Below are positions 1-6,209 of a stretch of DNA of 6,723 bases, one piece after another. Origin of the DNA: Acidobacteriaceae bacterium. Lineage in GTDB: Bacteria; Acidobacteriota; Terriglobia; Terriglobales; Acidobacteriaceae. The stretch is taken from the NCBI GenBank assembly GCA_003152795.1, contig PMBA01000341.1:177-6899 (forward strand). The letters run 5' to 3'. The notes under the pieces are model-generated. The model saw only the letters and a list, made by a program, of their open reading frames with translations. It made no database searches and was not told the origin of the DNA. The translations under genes and the position numbers were made by a program. Numbering within the stretch: the stretch's first letter is position 1; each line of letters opens with the position of its first letter.

Positions 1-2634
1 ATCCTCTCGCCCCTGGGCGCGGGCGGAATGGGCGAGGTGTATCGCGCCACAGATTCGAAACTGGGGCGAGATGTCGCGCTGAAAGTGATTCTGCAGGAAT
101 TTGCTCAGGACACGCAGCTGATGGCCCGCTTCCAGCGTGAGGCACAAGTTCTCGCATCGCTCAACCACACCAACATCGCTTCCATCTACGGCCTCGAAGA
201 CAGTGGGGGCGTACGTGCGCTGGTGATGGAACTGGTGGAAGGGCCGACGCTCGCCGACCGCATTAGGCAAGGCGCGATCCCGCCGGAAGAAGCGCTGCCC
301 ATCGCAAAGCAAATTGCGGAAGCGCTCGAATACGCGCACGAGCGCGGCATTGTTCACCGCGACCTGAAGCCAGCCAACATCAAAGTCACGCATGATGGCA
401 AGGTCAAGGTGCTCGACTTCGGGCTGGCCAAGGCCCTGCAGGGGGACGCTGCGCCGAGGAATATTTCCAATTCTCCTACCCTGACCTTAGATGCTACAAA
501 GGCCGGGATCATTCTCGGCACTGCGGCCTACATGTCGCCCGAGCAGGCCAAGGGCAAGGCTGTGGACCGCCGCGCGGATATCTGGTCGTTTGGCGTGGTG
601 CTGTTCGAGATGCTCTCGGGCTGTCAGATGTTTGTCGGTGAAACTGCGACCGACATCATGGCAGCCGTGGTCCGCGCCGAGCCAGACTGGAACGCGCTTC
701 CGAAGAACGTGCCCCGGCGCGTCCGTGAGCTGCTGCAGCGCTGCCTTGTGAAGGATGAGAAACGGCGTCTGCGCGACATTGGCGAAGCGCGGCTCGCGCT
801 CGATGATGCCATGTTGGACGATGCAACGCATGCGGCGCCGGAAGCCGTTTCCATAGCCCCGCCGACCTCGCTCTGGCGTGCACTGCCGTGGGCCATAGCT
901 GTAGTTGCAATCGCTGTTGCGGCATGGACGTTTGCGCATCGTCATGGCTCCGACGCGGCTTCGCGCGAGGTGGTGCATCTCGATATTGTCTATCCGCCAA
1001 ATGTCGAACCCATTTCCGGGTTGCAGGGAGGACCCTCGATTTCGCCAGACGGCCAGAGTGTGGCGATGATCGGTACTCGTGAGGGCGTGCGGCGGTTGTA
1101 CATTCGACGACTCGACCGTCCGGAGGCTGACGAAATCAGCAACACGACGAGCGCAAGCGCCGCCTCGTTCTCCCCCGATAGCAAGAGCGTCGTATTTACC
1201 CAGGCCAGCGGGTTAGTCACTCGAATGTCGCTGGCCGACCACCAGCGAGCGGTCCTGGTGCAGGGCGCCGATATTGAAGCCAGGGTGGCCTGGGTCTCAA
1301 CGGACATTGTCTACTCCCGCGGAGGAGCGTTATGGATTGTGCCGGCTCAGGGTGGCGCGACCCGACAGTTAACGGTGCTCGATACCGCTCGGCGCGAAGT
1401 ATCGCACACCGATCCGGTGGGGTTGCCGGGAGGGCGCGTCGTGCTGTTTTCGAGTTTAACCACCGACACCGGCGCCGAACGAATCGAAGCGGTGTCCGTT
1501 GACGGCCAGAAGAGGACGGTCGTAATTGAGCACGCAAGAGCTCCCGTGTGGTCGCCCACAGGTCATCTGCTGTTTGGACGTGACGGCGCGGTGTGGGCGG
1601 TGCCTTTCGACGAGAACAGCGCGACGACAAGGGGCGCCACCGTGCCCGTGATGCCGGCCGGCACAGTATGCTCGGTGGGCTCGGGGAGTCTGGGATTCCA
1701 GTTGTCATCCACCGGGGCTTTGGTCTTCGTACCAGCGGACTTCGATTCCAAGCGTGTGGTGTCCGTTGGCCGTGACGGGTCGGAACTGGCCCTGAGCCTG
1801 CCGCCGAATCGCTATGGGATGCCACGGATTTCGCCGGATGGACGCCGACTTCTGGTGGAAAGCCAAGGGATGGAAAGCCAAGGGAGCGTCCTTGAAACGC
1901 TCGACCTGTTGCGCGGGACACATGCCAGGCTCACGGCGGCGGAGATGGGGACAGCATACCCCAGTTGGACGGCCGATGGCGAAGGCGTCGTGTTTCGGCG
2001 CTTCCGCGTGCCATTCTGGGCGGCCGCTGACGGTAGCGGCAAGGGGAGGCCGGTGCCGGCGGGACTGATCAACGACTATCCGTCGTCACCGGGGCCCGAT
2101 CCCGATTCCTTTCTGGATGTTCGTATTCAACCGGAAACGTCGGGAGATATTTTCCTGATGTCGATCAGCGGCAAATTCAAGCCCAAAGCCCTTTTGATGA
2201 CGCCGACGTACGAGGGGGCACCAGAATTGTCGCCAGACGGGCACTGGATGCTCTATCAATCGAACGAGTCAGGGCGAGCGGAGATCTACGTACGGCGGTA
2301 TCCCGCGATGGATCGGCAGTGGCAGGTTTCGGAAGGCGGTGCGGTGCAGCCGCGGTGGAGCAGTACGGGGCGAGAAATCTATTATCGTGGAGGTTTGCAC
2401 CTGATGGCGGTGGCCGTCGACTCGTCTGGTGCCGAACCTACATTTGGGAAACCCACCCCCTTGTTCGCGGACGAGTATGACTTCGGGCAGGGGGCCTCGA
2501 TCCCGAACTACGACGTGACCCACGACGGGCGGTTCATTATGTTGCGCCGCGGTTCGCAAGGAAGCAGTCTGCGCCTGGTTATTCACTGGGCCGAGGAGCT
2601 GAAACAGATTCTCGCAACAGGCGACGTTCGTTAG
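1..2634 (+). CDS. Transmembrane Ser/Thr protein kinase with C-terminal PD40 beta-propeller, 5'-truncated by window edge
   Basis: Predicted ATP-dependent Ser/Thr kinase (PknB/Hanks type), anchored in the inner membrane with an extracytoplasmic propeller. Residues are numbered from the codon at base 1. The frame is open to the left edge and the first visible residues are already the glycine-rich loop (LGAGGMGEV). The ATG at base 28 is therefore the Met inside that loop and not the start; by comparison with gene 2 about 13 residues are missing. Catalytic parts are intact: Lys28, helix-C Glu47, HRDLKPAN with Asp121, DFG Asp139, SPE at 179-181. It is an RD kinase with Ser/Thr residues in the activation segment. 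The kinase ends near 270, and one membrane helix lies at about 294-312. The rest carries about 12 PD40-like motifs (SPDG and variants) at roughly 347, 390, 431, 475, 517, 568, 610, 656, 700, 743, 786 and 839. Stop TAG is at 2632. The ligand and substrates cannot be read from the sequence. Family call very secure. Confidence 0.95.
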   Translation: MLSPLGAGGMGEVYRATDSKLGRDVALKVILQEFAQDTQLMARFQREAQVLASLNHTNIASIYGLEDSGGVRALVMELVEGPTLADRIRQGAIPPEEALPIAKQIAEALEYAHERGIVHRDLKPANIKVTHDGKVKVLDFGLAKALQGDAAPRNISNSPTLTLDATKAGIILGTAAYMSPEQAKGKAVDRRADIWSFGVVLFEMLSGCQMFVGETATDIMAAVVRAEPDWNALPKNVPRRVRELLQRCLVKDEKRRLRDIGEARLALDDAMLDDATHAAPEAVSIAPPTSLWRALPWAIAVVAIAVAAWTFAHRHGSDAASREVVHLDIVYPPNVEPISGLQGGPSISPDGQSVAMIGTREGVRRLYIRRLDRPEADEISNTTSASAASFSPDSKSVVFTQASGLVTRMSLADHQRAVLVQGADIEARVAWVSTDIVYSRGGALWIVPAQGGATRQLTVLDTARREVSHTDPVGLPGGRVVLFSSLTTDTGAERIEAVSVDGQKRTVVIEHARAPVWSPTGHLLFGRDGAVWAVPFDENSATTRGATVPVMPAGTVCSVGSGSLGFQLSSTGALVFVPADFDSKRVVSVGRDGSELALSLPPNRYGMPRISPDGRRLLVESQGMESQGSVLETLDLLRGTHARLTAAEMGTAYPSWTADGEGVVFRRFRVPFWAAADGSGKGRPVPAGLINDYPSSPGPDPDSFLDVRIQPETSGDIFLMSISGKFKPKALLMTPTYEGAPELSPDGHWMLYQSNESGRAEIYVRRYPAMDRQWQVSEGGAVQPRWSSTGREIYYRGGLHLMAVAVDSSGAEPTFGKPTPLFADEYDFGQGASIPNYDVTHDGRFIMLRRGSQGSSLRLVIHWAEELKQILATGDVR
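1856..1885 (+). repeat. Perfect 15-bp tandem duplication inside the kinase-propeller gene
   Basis: The 15-base unit TGGAAAGCCAAGGGA occurs twice back to back (1856-1870 and 1871-1885) with no mismatch. It is in frame and gives the doubled peptide ESQGM-ESQGS, just after a propeller SPDG motif, probably in a loop or strand edge. Because 15 is a multiple of three, the reading frame is kept. It looks like a recent slippage event. Confidence 0.9.
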
Positions 2635-2681
2635 CCTGTTACCTATGTTGGCCAGTCGATAGCACTGCTGCCGTTTAGCAT

Positions 2682-2719
2682 GGATTCTTCCCGGATGACG
2701 GGCAAGCCGGAAGTAATCC
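2682..2719 (+). terminator. Imperfect stem-loop after the first kinase gene, possible transcript end
   Basis: Arms GGATTCTTCCCGG (2682-2694) and CCGGAAGTAATCC (2707-2719) pair over 12 base pairs with one bulged base on each side, around a 12-base loop. The stem starts 47 bases after the gene 1 stop codon. No run of T follows, so it is not a classical intrinsic terminator. It could be a transcript-stabilising 3' hairpin, a factor-assisted end, or a dyad binding site upstream of the gene 2 promoter. The arm CTTCCC can also pair with GGGAAG at 2723-2728, so an alternative fold exists. Confidence 0.35.
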
Positions 2720-2761
2720 CAAGGGAAGAGTTGCCGACCAACCGTCCGCAATCGTCGCGTC

Positions 2762-2790
2762 CTGTGGCAAGGTGCTGCGCAGGCTATAAT
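2762..2790 (+). promoter_or_regulatory. Sigma70-type promoter for the second kinase gene, consensus TATAAT box
   Basis: TATAAT at 2785-2790 matches the housekeeping -10 consensus exactly, in otherwise GC-rich DNA. The -35 region is poor: CTGTGG at 2762-2767 would give a 17-base spacer and shares little with TTGACA. Transcription from this box would begin at about 2796-2799, almost on the GTG at 2801, so the message would be nearly leaderless. Absence of a Shine-Dalgarno sequence before that GTG agrees with this. The start site is inferred, not shown. Confidence 0.6.
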
Positions 2791-2800
2791 TACGCGCATT

Positions 2801-5473
2801 GTGGTCCTCACCTCTGGCACGAAACTCGGCCCCTATGAAATCCAGTCGCCGTTAGGGTCTGGAGGGATGGGTGAGGTATACCGTGCAATCCAGAGCAGCC
2901 TCGGTCGTCAGGTCGCCATCAAAGTTCTGCCCGCGGACAAAGTCGCCGACCCCGAACGTAAGCAGCGCTTCGTGCAGGAAGCGAAGTCGGCTTCGTCGCT
3001 GAACCACCCCAACATCATCACCATTTACGACATCGGCCAGGTCGAGGGTGTTGACTTTATTTCGATGGAGTTTGTCTCCGGTAAGACGCTTGACCGCCTG
3101 ATTCCCCGGAGCGGGATACGGCTGAATGATGCTCTGAAGTACGCCGTCCAGATTGCCGATGCACTCGCTCGGGCGCACGCCGCCGGCATCGTCCATCGGG
3201 ATCTCAAGCCCGGAAACATCATGGTGAACGAGCACGGGTTGGTGAAAGTTCTCGACTTCGGCCTGGCAAAGCTCACCGAAGCCGCTCCTGCTGGCGACGA
3301 CGAGTCCACGCGCACCCTGCGGCCCACGACCGAGGAGGGCAAGATCGTCGGCACCGTTGCCTACATGTCTCCCGAGCAGGCGGAGGGCAAGAAGGTCGAT
3401 GCCCGTTCCGACATCTTCAGCTTCGGATCGGTGTTGTACGAGATGGTCACTGGAAAACAAGCATTCCACGCTGACACCAAAGCCTCGACCCTGGCGGCTA
3501 TTCTGAAGGACAATCCGCAGCCGGCAAGTCAACTCGTCGATGGCCTTCCCAGAGAGGTTGAGAAGTTGATCTCCCGCTGTCTGCGCAAGGAGGTCAATCA
3601 GCGCTTCCAGCACATGGACGACGTCAAGATCGTGCTGGAGGAACTGAAAGAGGAGTCCGAGTCCGGTGTTTTGGGAGCCGCGGCTGTGGCAAAGACGAAG
3701 CCTCGTCGTCGCCTCACCTGGGCCCTAAGCGTAGCGGCAGCACTGGTTATAGCAACCGTTGGAGTGTGGCTGGTTCGATCGAAGAAAGAAATGCCGGAGG
3801 TGCCGTTGGTGGCAGTTCCGCTGACCAGCTACGCAGGCGATGAGGAATCGCCGACGCTTTCGCCGGATGGTACGCAAGTCGCGTTTTCCTGGAACGGGGA
3901 AAAACAGGATAAGTTCGATATCTACGTCAAACAAATCGGCGTAGAGCCGCCTTTCCGATTGACCAGCGATGTGGCGATGAACTACAGCCCTGCCTGGTCG
4001 CCGGATGGAGGCTTCATCGCTTTCTTGCGGGAGTTGTCACACGACCAGACCGATATCGTGATCGTACCCCAGCGAGGAGGACCGGAGCGAATTCTGAGCG
4101 AGATCAAGGGATCAATGCGGCAGGCTTTGATCTACGGCCCGTACTTGTCCTGGACTCCGGATTCGAAGTGGATTGTTTGCCCAACGCCGAAAAGCGGCGA
4201 GCGTGTCTGGGCCTTGCATTTATTCTCGACAGAAACAGGAGAGCAGATCGAGTTGACCAACCCGCCAAGTAGCGAAGTCGGCGATGTGACGCCGGCAGTC
4301 TCTCCAGACGGCCGGACCTTGATCTTCTCGCGGGTTTCACCCGATTTCTACAATTTGAGTCTGTGGGTGTTGCATCTTGGAGCGGGCTACAAGCCGTCGG
4401 GCAGGGAGGAAAAGATCGAGTCGCCCGGTATGACAAACTTCGGCGCGGCTTGGTTGCCCAATGGCCGTGAGTTCGTATTTACCTCCGGGACCGGAACCAA
4501 CTTCGGGCTCTGGCGGCTTGCGGTATCCAAGGGCGCAGTTCCCAGGAGGCTCGATCTTGGAATCGCTGCCGCCTGGCCGACGATTTCGCGGCTCGGAAAT
4601 CGTCTGGCCGTTGAAGTGTTTCAGTATGACCTGAATATCTGGCGCGTCGACTTGAAGGGGCCCGGTAAAGAGCCCAGCCAGCCGATCGGTTTCATTTCTT
4701 CCACGCAGATCGAACAATACCCAGCTTATTCTCCGGACGGACGGCGGATCGCCTTTATGTCACAGCGATCAGGAACGGACGAAATCTGGATCTGCGACAG
4801 CGACGGATCCAGGGCGGTGCAACTGACCTCGTTTGGCGGGGCTGCGATCTACGGCCCGAGTTGGTCTCCGGACAGCCAGAACATCGCTCTTACGGTTGCA
4901 CAGAAAGGAATGAAAGAGGACATCTATGTCGTCAGTGTGAATGGGGGCGTTCCCCGGCGCATGACGACAGATCCCGCGGAGGACAAGTGGCCATATTGGT
5001 CGCATGATGGAAAGTGGATTTACTTTGCCTCAACCCGTACCGGCCGGGAGGAAATTTGGAAGATGCCCGCCAGCGGTGGGGAGGCGGTTCAGATCACGCG
5101 GAATTCCGGCGACTCCCCGCAAGAGTCACCCGACGGCAAATTTCTCTATTACATGAAGGGATGGCCGGAAGCCGTGACTGTCTGGAGAGCCCAGGTCGAT
5201 GGCAGTCAAGAAACCAGGGTTCTCGATTCCGTGCATAGCGAAGGCCAATGGACTGTGGGTAAAGAGGGGATTTACTTCTTTAGAACTCCCGACAAAATGG
5301 GGCACAGCGACATCTGCTTCTACGAATTCGCTAGCGGCCAGATCAGGAAAGTCCTGACAGTTCAGATGCCCGTAAATAACCATATCGCAGTTTCCCCCGA
5401 CGGCCGCACGATTCTTTACCCGCAGTCTGACGAATCGGGCAGCGTCCTCATGCTGGTCGAGAATTTCCGTTAG
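2801..5473 (+). CDS. Transmembrane Ser/Thr protein kinase with C-terminal PD40/TolB-like beta-propeller
   Basis: Complete 890-residue membrane-anchored Ser/Thr kinase, paralogous in layout to gene 1. Start GTG 2801 is chosen because it gives the usual family N-terminus (LGPYEI before the glycine-rich loop), no ATG lies upstream in frame nearby, and the next ATG is inside the loop. Kinase domain about 12-285: GSGGMGEV at 19-26, Lys41, Glu60, HRDLKPGN with Asp134, DFG Asp152, SPE at 190-192. All are canonical, so it should be active. A basic stretch (KPRRR) precedes the single membrane helix at about 305-325, placing the kinase in the cytoplasm by the positive-inside rule. Outside, 12 PD40-like motifs at about 354, 399, 451, 500, 551, 595, 643, 688, 733, 775, 817 and 864 are spaced 42-52 residues apart, fitting two six-bladed propellers. 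Starts 166 bases after gene 1 with its own probable promoter. The signal sensed and the targets are unknown. Confidence 0.96.
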   Translation: MVLTSGTKLGPYEIQSPLGSGGMGEVYRAIQSSLGRQVAIKVLPADKVADPERKQRFVQEAKSASSLNHPNIITIYDIGQVEGVDFISMEFVSGKTLDRLIPRSGIRLNDALKYAVQIADALARAHAAGIVHRDLKPGNIMVNEHGLVKVLDFGLAKLTEAAPAGDDESTRTLRPTTEEGKIVGTVAYMSPEQAEGKKVDARSDIFSFGSVLYEMVTGKQAFHADTKASTLAAILKDNPQPASQLVDGLPREVEKLISRCLRKEVNQRFQHMDDVKIVLEELKEESESGVLGAAAVAKTKPRRRLTWALSVAAALVIATVGVWLVRSKKEMPEVPLVAVPLTSYAGDEESPTLSPDGTQVAFSWNGEKQDKFDIYVKQIGVEPPFRLTSDVAMNYSPAWSPDGGFIAFLRELSHDQTDIVIVPQRGGPERILSEIKGSMRQALIYGPYLSWTPDSKWIVCPTPKSGERVWALHLFSTETGEQIELTNPPSSEVGDVTPAVSPDGRTLIFSRVSPDFYNLSLWVLHLGAGYKPSGREEKIESPGMTNFGAAWLPNGREFVFTSGTGTNFGLWRLAVSKGAVPRRLDLGIAAAWPTISRLGNRLAVEVFQYDLNIWRVDLKGPGKEPSQPIGFISSTQIEQYPAYSPDGRRIAFMSQRSGTDEIWICDSDGSRAVQLTSFGGAAIYGPSWSPDSQNIALTVAQKGMKEDIYVVSVNGGVPRRMTTDPAEDKWPYWSHDGKWIYFASTRTGREEIWKMPASGGEAVQITRNSGDSPQESPDGKFLYYMKGWPEAVTVWRAQVDGSQETRVLDSVHSEGQWTVGKEGIYFFRTPDKMGHSDICFYEFASGQIRKVLTVQMPVNNHIAVSPDGRTILYPQSDESGSVLMLVENFR

Positions 5474-5535
5474 GCGTTCCTCTAATGATCTATAACATGG
5501 GTTCGTGAATCCTCGGTTTCGAGATCCAGCCTGCC

Positions 5536-5557
5536 GCGGGGAAGGGCGCGTCCCCGC
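5536..5557 (+). terminator. GC-rich hairpin after the second kinase gene, possible terminator
   Basis: Perfect 7-bp stem GCGGGGA (5536-5542) and TCCCCGC (5551-5557) with an 8-base loop, 62 bases after the gene 2 stop codon. Only three T bases follow (CCCGTTTG), so the T tract is weak. Position and stability fit a transcript end for the kinase gene, but the poor T run keeps confidence low. Confidence 0.35.
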
Positions 5558-5595
5558 CCCGTTTGAATCTGGTTCGTGTGTTTCTGGCCGTTGTG

Positions 5596-5654
5596 CCTGG
5601 ATGACGGCCAACTCTTACCTTACCCGGTAAGGTAAGGTTGGCCGACAATCCAGG
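5596..5654. repeat. 59-base near-perfect palindrome (long inverted repeat)
   Basis: Three nested pairs of complementary arms share one centre. Outer: CCTGGAT (5596-5602) with ATCCAGG (5648-5654). Middle: CGGCCAAC (5605-5612) with GTTGGCCG (5637-5644). Inner: CTTACCTTACC (5614-5624) with GGTAAGGTAAG (5626-5636) around one central C at 5625. The breaks are a small internal loop (GA against ACA) and one bulged T at 5613. That is 26 pairs in 59 bases. The inner arm contains a CTTAC direct repeat. No T tract follows on the + strand. It may be a bidirectional terminator, a REP/MITE-like dispersed element or a protein-binding cruciform; the window has only one copy. Confidence 0.8.
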
Positions 5655-5877
5655 GGTTATCGCGTAATAGCTCGAATCGTAACTTGCGGGCACTTCCACG
5701 GGCAGATCGGCATTAGCCCGCGTAGGCCGCGCTGCGACACCAGCGGTCGAGCGAGTGCGAAGAAATACCTTCCTGGCGCGAAACCTCAGCCACCTCAGCA
5801 AAATAGCTCCCGTGTGAGGAGGCAGAGGAAGCGAGCCCCGCAGCTGCGCCGCAATGCTCAAAACCTGTATCTTTAAC

Positions 5878-5891
5878 CGCGAACATTCGCG
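5878..5891. promoter_or_regulatory. 14-bp dyad, possible operator
   Basis: CGCGAA (5878-5883) and TTCGCG (5886-5891) are exact inverted copies separated by CA. Size and symmetry fit a binding site for a dimeric regulator, but no cognate regulator is in the window and no adjacent promoter is clear. It could also be just the base of a local hairpin. Confidence 0.3.
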
Positions 5892-5893
5892 AG

Positions 5894-5964
5894 CAGTGGT
5901 CACGGTACCTTTGTTCCACAAAGGGGCCACTGATAGGCTATTCCGGGACACCCACATCAGTGGC
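5894..5964 (+). promoter_or_regulatory. Mutually exclusive stem-loops, attenuator-like
   Basis: Fold A: CAGTGG (5894-5899) pairs with CCACTG (5927-5932), enclosing a hairpin of CCTTTGT (5908-5914) and ACAAAGG (5918-5924) with loop TCC. Fold B: GCCACTGAT (5926-5934) pairs perfectly over 9 bases with ATCAGTGGC (5956-5964). Both folds need the same CCACTG, so they cannot coexist. Competing stems upstream of a gene are the hallmark of attenuators and riboswitch expression platforms. The nearest start codons are 147 and 246 bases downstream. Whether this DNA is transcribed is unknown, and it matches no riboswitch class I can recognise. Confidence 0.35.
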
Positions 5965-6083
5965 ATAGTAGACGAGAACTCCCTCTCTCCATCCCCACGA
6001 GATTCACGATTTTATCCCTGCGTTGATGCTGATTCCAGGATTTTGACAGTCGTCAGCCACTCGTTGGGGCTCCAATTCCCATT

Positions 6084-6089
6084 TAATAA
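6084..6089 (+). promoter_or_regulatory. Weak AT-rich -10-like box before the FG-GAP gene
   Basis: TAATAA within TTTAATAAT is the only AT-rich -10-like patch near the gene start. No good -35 is at the right distance; the consensus TTGACA at 6043-6048 is 35 bases away, too far to pair with it. Transcription from here would begin near 6096. A tentative call. Confidence 0.25.
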
Positions 6090-6196
6090 TCGAGTTTCTA
6101 GGAACCTGTCATGACGGTGCAGGGCGACGACATCACTTCGGGTCCCGAATCTGCTAATTCGAGAACGAGCACCTTTGCCTCTACGGCTATCAGAAA

Positions 6197-6200
6197 AGGA
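6197..6200 (+). promoter_or_regulatory. Shine-Dalgarno site for ATG 6210
   Basis: AGGA, within AAAAGGA, lies nine bases before ATG 6210, a good ribosome-binding distance. It supports 6210 over the in-frame ATG at 6111. That upstream ATG also has an AGGA (6100-6103), seven bases before it, so the site alone does not decide; the signal peptide position does. Confidence 0.6.
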
Positions 6201-6209
6201 ACAAACCCT

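Larger units (their letters stand above)
5474..6209. other. Long non-coding interval rich in inverted repeats
   Basis: About 736 bases between the second kinase and the FG-GAP gene. Open frames here are short, lack ribosome sites and read as Arg-, Ser- or Pro-rich sequence without recognisable motifs, so I call no gene. No tRNA, rRNA or known riboswitch core is recognisable by eye. It does hold several inverted repeats, listed separately, and minor ones such as GCGGGC (5686-5691) or CGGGC (5699-5703) competing for GCCCGC (5716-5721). The octamer GGTTCGTG occurs at 5500-5507 and 5571-5578, flanking the first hairpin. It could hold a small RNA, a long 5' leader or the remains of a repeat element. 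Confidence 0.6.

Noticed and set aside
1217..1921. 234-codon minus-strand frame
   Set aside because: Antisense shadow of the gene 1 propeller, Arg/Pro-rich without a motif.
2852..3613. 253-codon minus-strand frame
   Set aside because: Antisense shadow of the conserved kinase domain of gene 2; expected in GC-rich coding DNA.
5498..5530. T-arm-like tRNA signal (GGTTCGTGAATCC, GGTTTCGAGATCC)
   Set aside because: Loop size and stem pairing are wrong for a T arm, and no acceptor, D or anticodon arm can be found around it.
5490..5966. 158-codon minus-strand frame in the long gap
   Set aside because: Rich in Arg, Ser and Pro, no ribosome site, spans the 59-base palindrome and the GC-rich hairpin, and no recognisable family.
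6043..6048. Consensus -35 box TTGACA
   Set aside because: No -10 box at 16-19 bases; the nearest AT-rich -10-like sequence is 35 bases away.
5854..6114. 86-codon + strand frame whose stop overlaps the ATG at 6111 (ATGA)
   Set aside because: The ATGA overlap looks like translational coupling, but the frame has no ribosome site, runs through the inverted repeats and reads as non-coding sequence with no motif.
5474..6209. Known riboswitch, CRISPR or mobile element in the gap
   Set aside because: No conserved riboswitch core, no regularly spaced direct repeats, no transposase fragment and no terminal repeats with target duplication could be seen.
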